The position numbers and the translations under genes were made by a program. From JAGPUQ01 sp947084925 (lineage in GTDB: Bacteria; Pseudomonadota; Gammaproteobacteria; Pseudomonadales; Porticoccaceae), in contig CAMTUJ010000016.1 of NCBI GenBank assembly GCA_947084925.1, positions 23,589 through 87,588 on the forward strand: a stretch of 64,000 nucleotides of DNA, given 5' to 3'. Under the pieces are notes generated by a model. It was given only the letters and a program-made list of their open reading frames with translations, did not search any database and was not told where the DNA came from. How positions within the stretch are numbered: the stretch's first letter is position 1; each line of letters begins with the position of its first letter. Of this stretch, positions 33,868 to 42,498 are shown in pieces.

Positions 33868-36192
33868 TCAGTCGATCCCCAGCCAGCCGCGCACCCGGTC
33901 CAGTACCTGCCCGGGCACCCCGCCGAGGCAGCCGCGACCCTCCGGCTCGGAGCCGCTGATGTAGGGCAGCAGCCGGGCATTGGCGCAACCTTCGCCGCTT
34001 CCCGCGCCGGTGCCGGGATCGTACCAGGCATGGGTGACTCCCTCCGGGTCGGCCTCGGGCAACGGGCGATTGTCGAGCCCGGCCATGATGGCACTCCACA
34101 CCCGCAGCGCCCCGGAAGCGCCGGACAAGGGCATCGGACTGTTGTCGTCGCGCCCCAGCCACACCACCACCAGGTGGTTGCCGCTGAACCCCGCAAACCA
34201 ACTGTCGCGTTGATCGTTTGACGTGCCCGTCTTGCCCGCCACCTTCAGGCCGGCCGGCAACTGCCGGTAGGCGTTGGCGCCGGTGCCCTCGGTCATCACC
34301 TGACGCAAGGCGTAGTGCAGCAAATGCATCGGTTCCGCCGCAAAGCGCTGCTCGACGGCGAACGGGTACCGGCTGAGGATTTCCCGATCCGCACCGCTGA
34401 CCGAGGCGATGGCCCGCAGGTCGGTGTGAAAACCATCGGCGGCGATCGTGTGATACATGCCGGCGAGCTCGAAGGGCGTCATCGAAATCCCGCCCAACAG
34501 CAGCGCCGGCACCTTGAGCAGCGGACCTTCGTAACCCAGCCGCCGCACCACATCGGCGACGCGATCGACACCCACTTCAAGACCCAGCCGCGCCGTGGCC
34601 TGGTTGTAGGAGCGACTCAGGGCAACGTAGATCGGCACCGGCCCGTGGCTCCTGTGATCGAAATTCTCGGGACTCCACGGCTTGCCCCCGGAGACAATCG
34701 AGAGCGGCGCGTCATCCACCAAGGTTCCCAGGGTGTAGCGTCCGGGCTGCTCCAGGGCGGCCAGATAGACGGCGGGCTTGGCGGTCGAGCCGATGGTGCG
34801 GCGGGCGTCGAGGGCGCGATTGAAACCGACCACCTGGCCCGAGCGACTGCCGGCGAGCGCGAGCACTTCACCGGTACCGACGCCCACCACCACCGCCGCC
34901 GCCTGGATCTGTCCGGGCGTCAGCTTGCGCTCCGCTTCGATGCGCCGGAGCGTATCGGCAATGGCGGTTTCCACCTGGCGCTGCGCCTGGGGATCGAAGT
35001 AGGTGAAGATGCGCAGCCCGTTCGCGGTCAGATCGCTGGCGTTGTAGTCCTCCTGCAGGCGGCGGCGCACCAGGTCCATGTAATCCGGGTATTGATTGAT
35101 GACGCCCGGGGCCTCCGCCACATCCAGGGGCTGCCGGGCGGCGATGCGCGCGCGCTCGGCGTCGATAACACCTTCTTCCGCCAGTTGCGCCAGCACCAGA
35201 TTGCGCCGCGCCAGCGCCCGCTCCGGCTGGCGGCGCGGGTTGTAATAGGACGCGCCCTTGGCAAGCGCCACCAGCAATGCCACCTGGTGCAGATCGAGCT
35301 CCGCCAGCGGCTGGCGAAAATAAAACTCGCTCGCCAGACCGAAGCCATGAATGGCCCGATCCCCGGCCTGGCCCAGATGAATCTCGTTGAGATAAGCCTC
35401 GAGGATCTCCTGCTTGCTGTAGTGCAGTTCGAGCAACACTGCCATCACCGCTTCCATGGCCTTGCGGACCAGGGTGCGGTTCTGGGAGAGGTAGAGGTTT
35501 TTCACCAGCTGCTGGGTGAGGGTGCTGCCGCCCTGGGCGATACCGCCGGCGCGCAGATTGGCCCAGGTGGCGCGCAGGATGGCACGCGGGGAGACGCCGT
35601 GGTGGCTGTAGAAATCCCGGTCCTCGGTCGCGATCAGGGCGTCGGCCAGATAGGGCGGCAACTCCGCGAGCCGCAACAGCACGCGATCCTCGGCATGCTC
35701 CGGATAGATGCCGCCGATCCGCACGGGCTCCAGGCGCAGCAGCGGCAACGCGGCGCCGCTGCTGTCGCCGATGGCGGCGATTCCCGTGGCGTCGAGGCTC
35801 ACGCGCGCGCGTTGCGCCGGCTGTTCGCCATCCGGAAAACGAAAGGCGCGCACATGGATGTCGAGGGTATTGCCGCTGATTGTGAACTGCCCCGGGTGCT
35901 CCGCTTGCGCCGCCTTGCGATAGCCGAGTCCGTCCAGCTCGCGCAGCAGCGCCGCGCGCGCCAGGGGCTGACCCGCGTACAACTCCAGCGGACGCCCGTA
36001 GACATGCGCCGGCAACGCCCATTTGGCGCCGGAAAACTTTGCCTTCACCATGGTGTCGAGCGCGATGACGCCGAGCCCGATGGCGATCAGCACGGGCAAC
36101 AGCAACGCGCCGAGCACGACCCGGACCACCGCCCACCGACCGCGGCGCGGCGACCTCCGGGTGCGCGATTTGCGTTGCCGCCTGCGTGCCAC
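33868..36192 (-). CDS. mrcB: Penicillin-binding protein 1B
   Basis: PBP1b polymerises and cross-links peptidoglycan. The 774-residue bifunctional protein has a basic cytoplasmic tail, one membrane helix (about 23-46), a UB2H-like domain (about 60-150), a GT51 transglycosylase with E-D-R-D-F-Y-S-H-H-G and G-G-S-T-L-T-Q-Q-L-V-K, and a transpeptidase with S-T-A-K (active Ser in R-T-I-G-S-T-A-K-P), S-Y-N and K-T-G-T-S. Its stop overlaps the possible upstream start of the LpoP-like gene. Confidence 0.96.
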   Translation of the reverse strand: MARRRQRKSRTRRSPRRGRWAVVRVVLGALLLPVLIAIGLGVIALDTMVKAKFSGAKWALPAHVYGRPLELYAGQPLARAALLRELDGLGYRKAAQAEHPGQFTISGNTLDIHVRAFRFPDGEQPAQRARVSLDATGIAAIGDSSGAALPLLRLEPVRIGGIYPEHAEDRVLLRLAELPPYLADALIATEDRDFYSHHGVSPRAILRATWANLRAGGIAQGGSTLTQQLVKNLYLSQNRTLVRKAMEAVMAVLLELHYSKQEILEAYLNEIHLGQAGDRAIHGFGLASEFYFRQPLAELDLHQVALLVALAKGASYYNPRRQPERALARRNLVLAQLAEEGVIDAERARIAARQPLDVAEAPGVINQYPDYMDLVRRRLQEDYNASDLTANGLRIFTYFDPQAQRQVETAIADTLRRIEAERKLTPGQIQAAAVVVGVGTGEVLALAGSRSGQVVGFNRALDARRTIGSTAKPAVYLAALEQPGRYTLGTLVDDAPLSIVSGGKPWSPENFDHRSHGPVPIYVALSRSYNQATARLGLEVGVDRVADVVRRLGYEGPLLKVPALLLGGISMTPFELAGMYHTIAADGFHTDLRAIASVSGADREILSRYPFAVEQRFAAEPMHLLHYALRQVMTEGTGANAYRQLPAGLKVAGKTGTSNDQRDSWFAGFSGNHLVVVWLGRDDNSPMPLSGASGALRVWSAIMAGLDNRPLPEADPEGVTHAWYDPGTGAGSGEGCANARLLPYISGSEPEGRGCLGGVPGQVLDRVRGWLGID

Positions 36193-36309
36193 TGGCGCCT
36201 CCCGAATACAGGTTGTGTGAAGACAGGCTCTGTCTCAGGCCCGCCGGTCACTTGGTCCGCGGGCGCGGGCGTGGATAATAGCCGCTTTGACCGACCGGGC
36301 TCCACGATC

Positions 36310-37320
36310 ATGCAGCGTTTCGACGTTTACGGCCTGGGCGCCGCCCTGGTGGATACCGAATTGCGGGTTACCGACGCCGAACTCGACGCCCACGGGATCG
36401 AGAAAGGGATCATGACCCTGGTCGACGAACCGCGCCAAAACCAGTTGCTGACGGTATTCGGCGATCATCTGACCCTGGCACGCCGGGCGAGCGGCGGCTC
36501 GGGCGCCAACACCGTGATCGCGGTGAGCTGCTTCGGTGGTCGCGGTTACTACTCGTGCCGGGTCGCCGACGACGATAACGGTCATTTTTATCTGCACGAC
36601 CTGGCCACGGCGGGAGTGACGCACAACGGCGTCACCGGACTCCCGGCGGGCACCACCGGCAAATGCCTGGTGCTGATCACGCCGGATGCCGAACGCACGA
36701 TGAATACTTTTCTGGGGATCAGCGAATCGCTGGCGCCGGAAAACCTCGATCCGGAAGCGCTCGCCGCCGCCACCTATCTCTACATCGAAGGGTACCTGGC
36801 CACCTCGCCCAGTGGCCGCGCCGCCGCCATCCGCGCCCGCGAACTGGCCCGGCAGCATGGCACCCGGGTCGCGCTCAGCCTGTCCGACCCCGGCATCGTG
36901 GCGCATTTCCGGGACGAACTCCGCGCCATGGCCGGCGGGCGCGTGGATCTGCTGTTCTGCAACGGGGACGAAGCCCGCGGCTGGACCGGCGCGGACGATG
37001 TGGAAACCGCCGCGGAGCGGCTCCAGGCCGATGCCGAGTCCTTTGCCATCACCCTCGGCGCGCGCGGCGCCCTGGTGTTCGACGGCCGCCAACTACACCG
37101 GATCCCGGCCACCCCGGCGAGCGCCGTCGATACCAACGGCGCGGGCGACATGTTTGCGGGAGCGTTTCTTTACGGACTCACCCAGGGCTTCGATCACGTC
37201 GCCGCGGGGCGCTTTGCCAATCTCGCCGCCGCCGCGGTGGTAGCCCAGTACGGACCGCGGCTGGCCCCGGAGCAGCACGCCGGCCTGGTGCGGCAGTTCC
37301 TCGCCACTACTTCTGGCTAG
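36310..37320 (+). CDS. PfkB-family kinase, probable adenosine kinase
   Basis: The 336-residue protein is a ribokinase-type sugar/nucleoside kinase. It shows Y-G-L-G-A-A-L-V-D near the start, the substrate-side S-G-G-S-G-A-N-T motif and the PfkB signature D-T-N-G-A-G-D-M-F-A-G-A-F with the catalytic Asp. The block R-T-M-N-T-F-L-G-I-S and Y-L-Y-I-E-G-Y-L are typical of proteobacterial proteins annotated as adenosine kinase, but activity on inosine, guanosine or a sugar is possible. It diverges from mrcB. Confidence 0.83.
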   Translation: MQRFDVYGLGAALVDTELRVTDAELDAHGIEKGIMTLVDEPRQNQLLTVFGDHLTLARRASGGSGANTVIAVSCFGGRGYYSCRVADDDNGHFYLHDLATAGVTHNGVTGLPAGTTGKCLVLITPDAERTMNTFLGISESLAPENLDPEALAAATYLYIEGYLATSPSGRAAAIRARELARQHGTRVALSLSDPGIVAHFRDELRAMAGGRVDLLFCNGDEARGWTGADDVETAAERLQADAESFAITLGARGALVFDGRQLHRIPATPASAVDTNGAGDMFAGAFLYGLTQGFDHVAAGRFANLAAAAVVAQYGPRLAPEQHAGLVRQFLATTSG

Positions 37321-37435
37321 GGCCGGTCAACACGATCCGCGCGGCCGCGACGGAGGCGCTTTTGTTGAGCGCCAGGCGGCAACGACAGCGCAATCGCCGT
37401 GGGCTCGGCTGCGTGGGCCGTTTTTCAGCGGTCGG

Positions 37436-38530
37436 TCAGGGCCGATGCGGCCGCGCCAGATACTCGTGGGACTGCATTTCCAGCAGCCGGCTGCGGGTGC
37501 GCTCGAATTCGAACGCGAGGCGGGTGCCGGTGTAGAGTTCGGCCAGCGGTACGGCGGCGGCGAGCGCGAGTTTGACGTTGCGATCGTAAAACTCGTCCAC
37601 CAGACTGATGAAGCGGCGCGCCTGATCGTCCTGCGCGCCGGTCAACGCCGGCATCGCGCCGATCAGCACGGCGTGAAACTCGCGCGCCAGCTCGATGTAA
37701 TCGTTCTGGCTGCGGGGGCCGTCGCAGAGGGCCGCGAAGTCGAACCAGGCGACATCCTCGGCCACATAGCGGGCGATGATCTCGCGTCCTTCCACGTCCA
37801 GATGCACATGCTTGCGCACTTTATCCTGGGACGGCGCGAGACTGCGGAACACCGCCATCAGGTGCGCGTCGGCAGCTGGCCCCAGCGGACAGTAATAGAG
37901 TCCCGCCTGGGTGAGGGTACGCAGCCGATAGTCGACACCGCCATCGACATTGAGCACCTCGCAGTGGCGCTTGACGAGGGCGATGGCGGGCAAAAAGCGC
38001 GCGCGCTGGAGTCCGTTTTCATACAGCCGGTCGGGCGCGATATTGGAAGTCGCAATCAGCGTGACGCCGCACGCGAACAGCTCTTCCAGCAAGGTGCCGA
38101 GAATCATGGCGTCGGCAATATCGGACACGAAGAATTCGTCGAAGCACAGTACCCGCGCGTCGTGGGCGATGCCCCGCGCCACCAGGCGCAGCGGGTCTTT
38201 GCGGCCCTTGAAGCGCTTCAGGTCGCGGTGCACGCGCAACATGAAACGGTGGAAATGCATACGCAACTTGTCTTGAAACGGCAGGCTCTCGAAAAAGCTG
38301 TCCATGAGATAGGTCTTGCCGCGCCCCACCCCGCCCCAGAGGTACAAGCCGTTCACCGGCGCGCCCCGGCGATTGCGCAGCAGTCGATCGAACAGGCTGA
38401 CGGGCTGGCGACGGGCCGCCACCAGCCGGTCATGGACTTCCTGGAGTTTCGCCACGGCGAATTCCTGCGCGGCATCCGACTGGAAACCGTCGCGCTGGAG
38501 ATCCTGCAGGTAGCGTTGCTTGGGCGTCAT
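37436..38530 (-). CDS. zapE: Cell division protein ZapE (AFG1-like ATPase)
   Basis: ZapE is a P-loop ATPase that associates with the Z ring during late division. The 364-residue protein has Walker A G-G-V-G-R-G-K-T, Walker B L-C-F-D-E-F-F-V-S-D-I and the sensor-like T-S-N-I-A-P-D-x-L-Y-x-N-G-L-Q-R. Length and motifs fit proteobacterial ZapE. It has no signal peptide or membrane segment. The ATG at 38530 is chosen as the first start in frame. Confidence 0.94.
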   Translation of the reverse strand: MTPKQRYLQDLQRDGFQSDAAQEFAVAKLQEVHDRLVAARRQPVSLFDRLLRNRRGAPVNGLYLWGGVGRGKTYLMDSFFESLPFQDKLRMHFHRFMLRVHRDLKRFKGRKDPLRLVARGIAHDARVLCFDEFFVSDIADAMILGTLLEELFACGVTLIATSNIAPDRLYENGLQRARFLPAIALVKRHCEVLNVDGGVDYRLRTLTQAGLYYCPLGPAADAHLMAVFRSLAPSQDKVRKHVHLDVEGREIIARYVAEDVAWFDFAALCDGPRSQNDYIELAREFHAVLIGAMPALTGAQDDQARRFISLVDEFYDRNVKLALAAAVPLAELYTGTRLAFEFERTRSRLLEMQSHEYLARPHRP

Positions 38531-38595
38531 GGCGATCCGGGAAGATTGACGTGAAGACTAAAGGCGCGCCACTGTAGCCAGCCGGCCGCGACGCT

Positions 38596-39255
38596 TCAAG
38601 AAGGGTCGGCACTCAGGACCGCACTCACCGCCGCGCCCAGTTCGCGTTCGAGCGCCACCAGTTGGCCGTGGAAAAAATGGCTCGCCTCCGGCAGCACGAT
38701 GACGTCCGTTACCCGGGGCCGTTGGCGCGCCCAGGCGGCCGCTGCGTCCGCCGCAACAAGCTCATCGACACCACCGAGAACAATGGTGGTGGGACAGCTG
38801 AAATCGCCGCCCGGCGCATAGGGATACCGATCCACCGGCGGCGCCACCAGTGCCAGATGCCGGGCCGCGACCCGCTCGCTGGCGGCGGCGGCGATCGCCG
38901 AACCGAAGGAATACCCGGCCAGCAGCAGTGCGGACTCGGGTGCGCGGGCCTGCGCCCAGCGAACCACCGCGAGCATGTCCTCGACTTCCCCGCGCCCCTG
39001 GTCGTGGCTGCCGGCGCTGGCACCCACACCGCGAAAATTGAACCGCACCGCAGCCACGCCCAGGCGCCGGTACATGCGGGCCAGCGTGGTGACCACCTTG
39101 TTGTCCATGGCGCCGCCGTAGAGCGGATGCGGGTGGGCAATGACGGCGACCAGCGGCTGTGGCCACTGCCCGCGCCCGGACTCCGCGTTTTCCCAACAGG
39201 CCTCGATGATCCCCGCCGGACCCGGCAGTTGCTGTAGCTCGTCGCGCTGCGCCAT
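38596..39255 (-). CDS. Alpha/beta hydrolase (COG2945-like)
   Basis: The 219-residue protein is a compact alpha/beta hydrolase. It has the H-P-H-P-L-Y-G-G-A-M-D-N-K-V block, F-N-F-R-G-V-G-A-S with the nearby oxyanion region, the nucleophile in G-Y-S-F-G-S, a likely acid in G-G-V-D-E-L-V and the histidine in A-S-H-F-F-H-G-Q-L. This set is typical of COG2945-type predicted hydrolases. It follows zapE upstream on the same strand by 65 bases. Substrate unknown. Confidence 0.85.
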   Translation of the reverse strand: MAQRDELQQLPGPAGIIEACWENAESGRGQWPQPLVAVIAHPHPLYGGAMDNKVVTTLARMYRRLGVAAVRFNFRGVGASAGSHDQGRGEVEDMLAVVRWAQARAPESALLLAGYSFGSAIAAAASERVAARHLALVAPPVDRYPYAPGGDFSCPTTIVLGGVDELVAADAAAAWARQRPRVTDVIVLPEASHFFHGQLVALERELGAAVSAVLSADPS

Positions 39256-39423
39256 GCTGTCACCCTCTGTTGTACCGGCACATATTGAGCGTCGCACAAG
39301 CGCTTGGCGGTCGGGTGGCGAGCGCCATTCAACCCCCGCCATCACGCCGACATCGACGCGCCCCGGTGCAATCGCTAGACTTTGCCTTTCGGTAACGACG
39401 CGCCGACAGTCCCCGGAGGCTCC

Positions 39424-39897
39424 ATGACGACCAACGCCATTCTCATTACCGTGGTCGGCTTTCTCGCCGGCCTGCTGGCGGGCGTGGCCCTCGGCCGGAA
39501 TCTTGCCCGGCGCGCAGGCCGCCGCGATCGGCTGGCGGATCAGTTGCGCGCCCGCGAGGAAAAACTGCAAATCTACGAACGCCAGGTCGAGGAGCATTTC
39601 AGTCGCGCCGCCGCGCTGGCCGACGAGCTGGGGCGCGCGTGGCAGGATCTGCAACACCATCTGGCCGGCGGCGCCGATCAACTGGCAAGTACCGAACTCG
39701 CGCGCCGGTTCGCCGCCCCGGGCACCGCGCGCTCATCCGGCGCCGATACGCAGCCGCCACGGGACTACGCGCCGAGCCAGAGCCTGTTGCGCGGCAATCC
39801 CAAGGCCGTTGCGGAGCAACCGGGCAAGGCTTACACCGGGACCATCGCGCCCCTGCAAAGGGTCACTGACGACGACCCCACGCTGAAGGTCGGTTGA
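39424..39897 (+). CDS. zapG: ZapG (YhcB, DUF1043) family protein
   Basis: The 157-residue protein has one N-terminal membrane helix (about 4-24, G-F-L-A-G-L-L-A-G-V-A-L-G-R) followed by a coiled coil (Y-E-R-Q-V-E-E-H-F-S-R-A-A-A-L) and a disordered C-terminus with P-P-R-D-Y-A. This is the layout of YhcB/ZapG, an inner-membrane protein implicated in coordinating envelope growth and division. It diverges from the hydrolase gene. Confidence 0.85.
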   Translation: MTTNAILITVVGFLAGLLAGVALGRNLARRAGRRDRLADQLRAREEKLQIYERQVEEHFSRAAALADELGRAWQDLQHHLAGGADQLASTELARRFAAPGTARSSGADTQPPRDYAPSQSLLRGNPKAVAEQPGKAYTGTIAPLQRVTDDDPTLKVG

Positions 39898-39957
39898 AGC
39901 CGGCTTGAAGATCCGCTGACACTGCGTCGGCCCGGCGTCGGGCCGACCGGAGCCCCA

Positions 39958-41175
39958 TCAGCGAGCGGAGTGCCCCTTGAGCTCTACCTCCACCCGATCT
40001 TCCGCTTCCAGCGCGGCGTAATAGCGCCGCAGCACCTCGAGCACTTCGGGGCGCGAAAACTGGGGATCCACCTCGCCACCCTCCGACAGCGCCTTGCGCA
40101 ACTTGGTGCCGGATACCAGCACGCGCTGCGCCGCGTCATGGGGACAGGTGCGCTCCGAGGCCATGGTGCCGCAGGCATGGCACCAGAAGGTCCAGTCGAT
40201 CTTGAGCGGCTTGGTCAGCAGCGCATCCGCGGGAATCGCGTCGAAGATGTGGTGGGCGTCGAAGGGGCCGTAGTAATCGCCGACGCCCGCGTGGTCGCGC
40301 CCGACGATCAGATGCGAGCAGCCGTAGTTCTGCCGGAACAGCGCATGCAGCAGCGCCTCGCGCGGGCCGGCATAGCGCATGTCGAGGGGGTAGCCGGACT
40401 GCACCACGGTATTGGCGACGAAATACTTGTCGAGCAGCACCCCGATGGCTTCCTGGCGCACCTCGGCGGGAATATCGCCGGGCTTGAGTTTGCCCAGCAG
40501 CGAGTGCACCAGCACGCCATCGCAGATCTCGATGGCGATCTTGGCCAGGTATTCGTGGGAGCGGTGCATCGGATTGCGGGTCTGGAACGCCGCCACGGTC
40601 GACCAGCCCTTGCTGGCGAACAATGCGCGCGTCTCGGCGGGGGTCATGTAGATATCCGGATACTTGCCCGGAAATTCGCCCTGCGAGAACACCTGCACCG
40701 GACCGGCCAGATTGATGTCGCCCTGCTCCAGCACCAGTTTCACACCGGGATGGGCGGGATCGGTGGTGCGGAATACCTGGCGGCATTCGTGCGCCTTGTC
40801 GATGCGGTATTTTTCGGTCACGCGCAGGGTGCCCATCAGCTCGCCGCTTTCGCCGTCCACCAGCGCCACTTCGGCGCCGATGGCGAGGCCATCCGCGGTG
40901 CCGACGTCCGTGGACAGGGTGATCGGGATGGGCCAGAACAGGCCGTTGGCGAGCCGCATGTCATCGCAGGCGCCGCGCCAGTCGGCCTCGCCCATGAAGC
41001 CATCGAGGGGTGTGAAACCGCCGATGCCCAGCATGATCAGGTCGCCTACCTCGCGCGATGCCAGGCGCACCTGGGGCAATCCAGCCGCGCGCGCGCGCGC
41101 CTCCGCCAGAGCCTTGCCCTCGAGCAACAGGATCTTGAGCGCGTCGGCGCCATGCGGTTTTACCAGTCCGGTCAT
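39958..41175 (-). CDS. sat: Sulfate adenylyltransferase (homomeric ATP sulfurylase)
   Basis: Sat forms adenosine 5'-phosphosulfate from ATP and sulfate, or runs in reverse in sulfur oxidisers. The 405-residue protein has the N-terminal PUA-like domain (about 1-160) and the catalytic domain with Q-T-R-N-P-M-H-R-S-H-E and G-R-D-H-A-G-V-G, plus a late C-H-A-C-G-T-M segment. It is unrelated to CysDN. No cysC, cysH or aprAB is adjacent, so direction of use is unclear. The ATG at 41175 follows GGAG. A possible attenuator precedes it. Confidence 0.95.
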   Translation of the reverse strand: MTGLVKPHGADALKILLLEGKALAEARARAAGLPQVRLASREVGDLIMLGIGGFTPLDGFMGEADWRGACDDMRLANGLFWPIPITLSTDVGTADGLAIGAEVALVDGESGELMGTLRVTEKYRIDKAHECRQVFRTTDPAHPGVKLVLEQGDINLAGPVQVFSQGEFPGKYPDIYMTPAETRALFASKGWSTVAAFQTRNPMHRSHEYLAKIAIEICDGVLVHSLLGKLKPGDIPAEVRQEAIGVLLDKYFVANTVVQSGYPLDMRYAGPREALLHALFRQNYGCSHLIVGRDHAGVGDYYGPFDAHHIFDAIPADALLTKPLKIDWTFWCHACGTMASERTCPHDAAQRVLVSGTKLRKALSEGGEVDPQFSRPEVLEVLRRYYAALEAEDRVEVELKGHSAR

Positions 41176-41214
41176 GCGGGTACTCCAGGTTTCGGGCGCG
41201 ATTCGCGCCAAGAG

Positions 41215-41269
41215 AAAAAACAACGCCCCCGACGACCGCGGGGGCACCATGACATAATACCGCCCCCGC
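41215..41269 (-). promoter_or_regulatory. Possible transcription attenuator in the sat leader
   Basis: Read on the minus strand: arm A GCGGGGGC (41269-41262), arm B GCCCCCGC (41245-41238), arm C GGGGGC (41230-41225), then TTTTTT (41220-41215). A and B are perfectly complementary over eight bases. Part of B (GCCCCC) can instead pair with C to make a terminator with a U run. The run ends 40 bases before the sat start codon. Two mutually exclusive hairpins of this kind are the usual shape of an attenuator, but simple G+C-rich sequence could give this by chance. Confidence 0.4.
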
Positions 41270-41295
41270 ACGGGCAGGAAAACGAGTCGCAACCG

Positions 41296-42498
41296 ATGCG
41301 TTTGGTGAGGTTTCTGGCGTGGCCGATACTCGCGGGGCTGGCGATCGCGGCCGTCGTGCTGTGGCGCGAGTTTCGCCCGCTCAGCCCGGAACCTCAGCCG
41401 ATACTGCCCAGACCCGAGACGCTCGGCGGACCCGCGGCCGTGCAACCGTTCACGGAGGAGCGGGTGTCCTACGCCTCCGCGGTGCAGCGCGCCGCACCGT
41501 CGGTGGTGAACATCTACACGCGCAAGCTGGCGCCGCAACAGCGCTCGCCGCTGCACAACGACCCGGCCTTTCGCCGCTATTTCGACCAGAGCGCCCGCCC
41601 GCAACAACAGCGCATGGAAAATTCGCTGGGCTCCGGGGTGATCGTGAGCAGCGAGGGCTACATTCTCACCAATCACCATGTGGTCGCGAATGCCGATGAA
41701 ATCATCGTATTGCTCGCCGACGGTCGTGAAGCCGAGGCGCAGGTGGTGGGCTCGGATCCCGAGACCGATCTCGCCGTGCTGCGCATCGCCGTCAAGGACC
41801 TGTCACCGATGCCCATCGGCAACTCGTCGCAGGCCCGCGTCGGCGATGTGGTGCTCGCCATCGGCAATCCGTATGGCCTCGGCCAGTCGGTGTCCCAGGG
41901 CATCGTCAGCGCCACCGGCCGCGGCCTGGGTCTGAACACCTTTGAAAACTTTTTGCAGACCGACGCGGCGATCAACCGCGGCAATTCCGGCGGCGCCCTG
42001 ATCGACGCCTACGGCAACCTGATCGGGATCAACACCGCGATTCTCGACGAGACCTCGTCCCAGGGCATCAGCTTTGCGATTCCGGTCAAAACCGCGATCA
42101 AGGTCCTGGAAGACATCGTCCGCGAAGGTCATGTGGTGCGCGGCTGGCTCGGCGTCCAGGTCCAACAGCTCACCGCCAACGCGCTCCAGAACGACGGCGT
42201 TGCGCCACCCGCCGCGCTGATCATTATCGAGGTGCAACCGGGCAGCCCGGCCGCCGCCAGCGGTCTGCGCGGCGGCGACATCGTCACCCATATCAATGGC
42301 GATCCCGTGCTCGACGGGGTTCACAGCACGAACCTGATCGCGGACCTCAAACCCGGCGACTCGGTGAATTTGCGGGTTTTGCGCAATCGACAGGCGCTGA
42401 CCATCAACGCCATCGTCGGCGTCCGCCCGGCGGTCAGCGCAGCAGGGATTCCAGTGCCGCAATCAGGCGCGCGTTCTGGGTCTCCGTCCCCACCGTGA
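41296..42498 (+). CDS. degS: DegS/AlgW-type periplasmic serine protease
   Basis: The 400-residue protein has an N-terminal membrane anchor (about 6-24), a trypsin-like domain with catalytic His128 (T-N-H-H-V-V), Asp158 (E-T-D-L-A-V) and Ser231 (G-N-S-G-G-A), and a single PDZ domain (about 290-375). One PDZ plus an anchor indicates DegS/AlgW, the site-1 protease that senses envelope stress and cleaves the anti-sigma factor RseA/MucA, rather than DegP. The last 65 bases overlap the end of the convergent hisC. Confidence 0.93.
   Translation: MRLVRFLAWPILAGLAIAAVVLWREFRPLSPEPQPILPRPETLGGPAAVQPFTEERVSYASAVQRAAPSVVNIYTRKLAPQQRSPLHNDPAFRRYFDQSARPQQQRMENSLGSGVIVSSEGYILTNHHVVANADEIIVLLADGREAEAQVVGSDPETDLAVLRIAVKDLSPMPIGNSSQARVGDVVLAIGNPYGLGQSVSQGIVSATGRGLGLNTFENFLQTDAAINRGNSGGALIDAYGNLIGINTAILDETSSQGISFAIPVKTAIKVLEDIVREGHVVRGWLGVQVQQLTANALQNDGVAPPAALIIIEVQPGSPAAASGLRGGDIVTHINGDPVLDGVHSTNLIADLKPGDSVNLRVLRNRQALTINAIVGVRPAVSAAGIPVPQSGARSGSPSPP

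Noticed and set aside
33812..33868. 19-residue N-terminal extension of the LpoP-like lipoprotein
   Set aside because: Possible because of the TGATG overlap with mrcB, but it would put the lipobox unusually far from the start; left as an alternative.
34315..36309. Plus-strand open frame giving the adenosine-kinase-like gene a 665-residue N-terminal extension
   Set aside because: The extension is antisense to mrcB; kinase similarity starts exactly at 36310.
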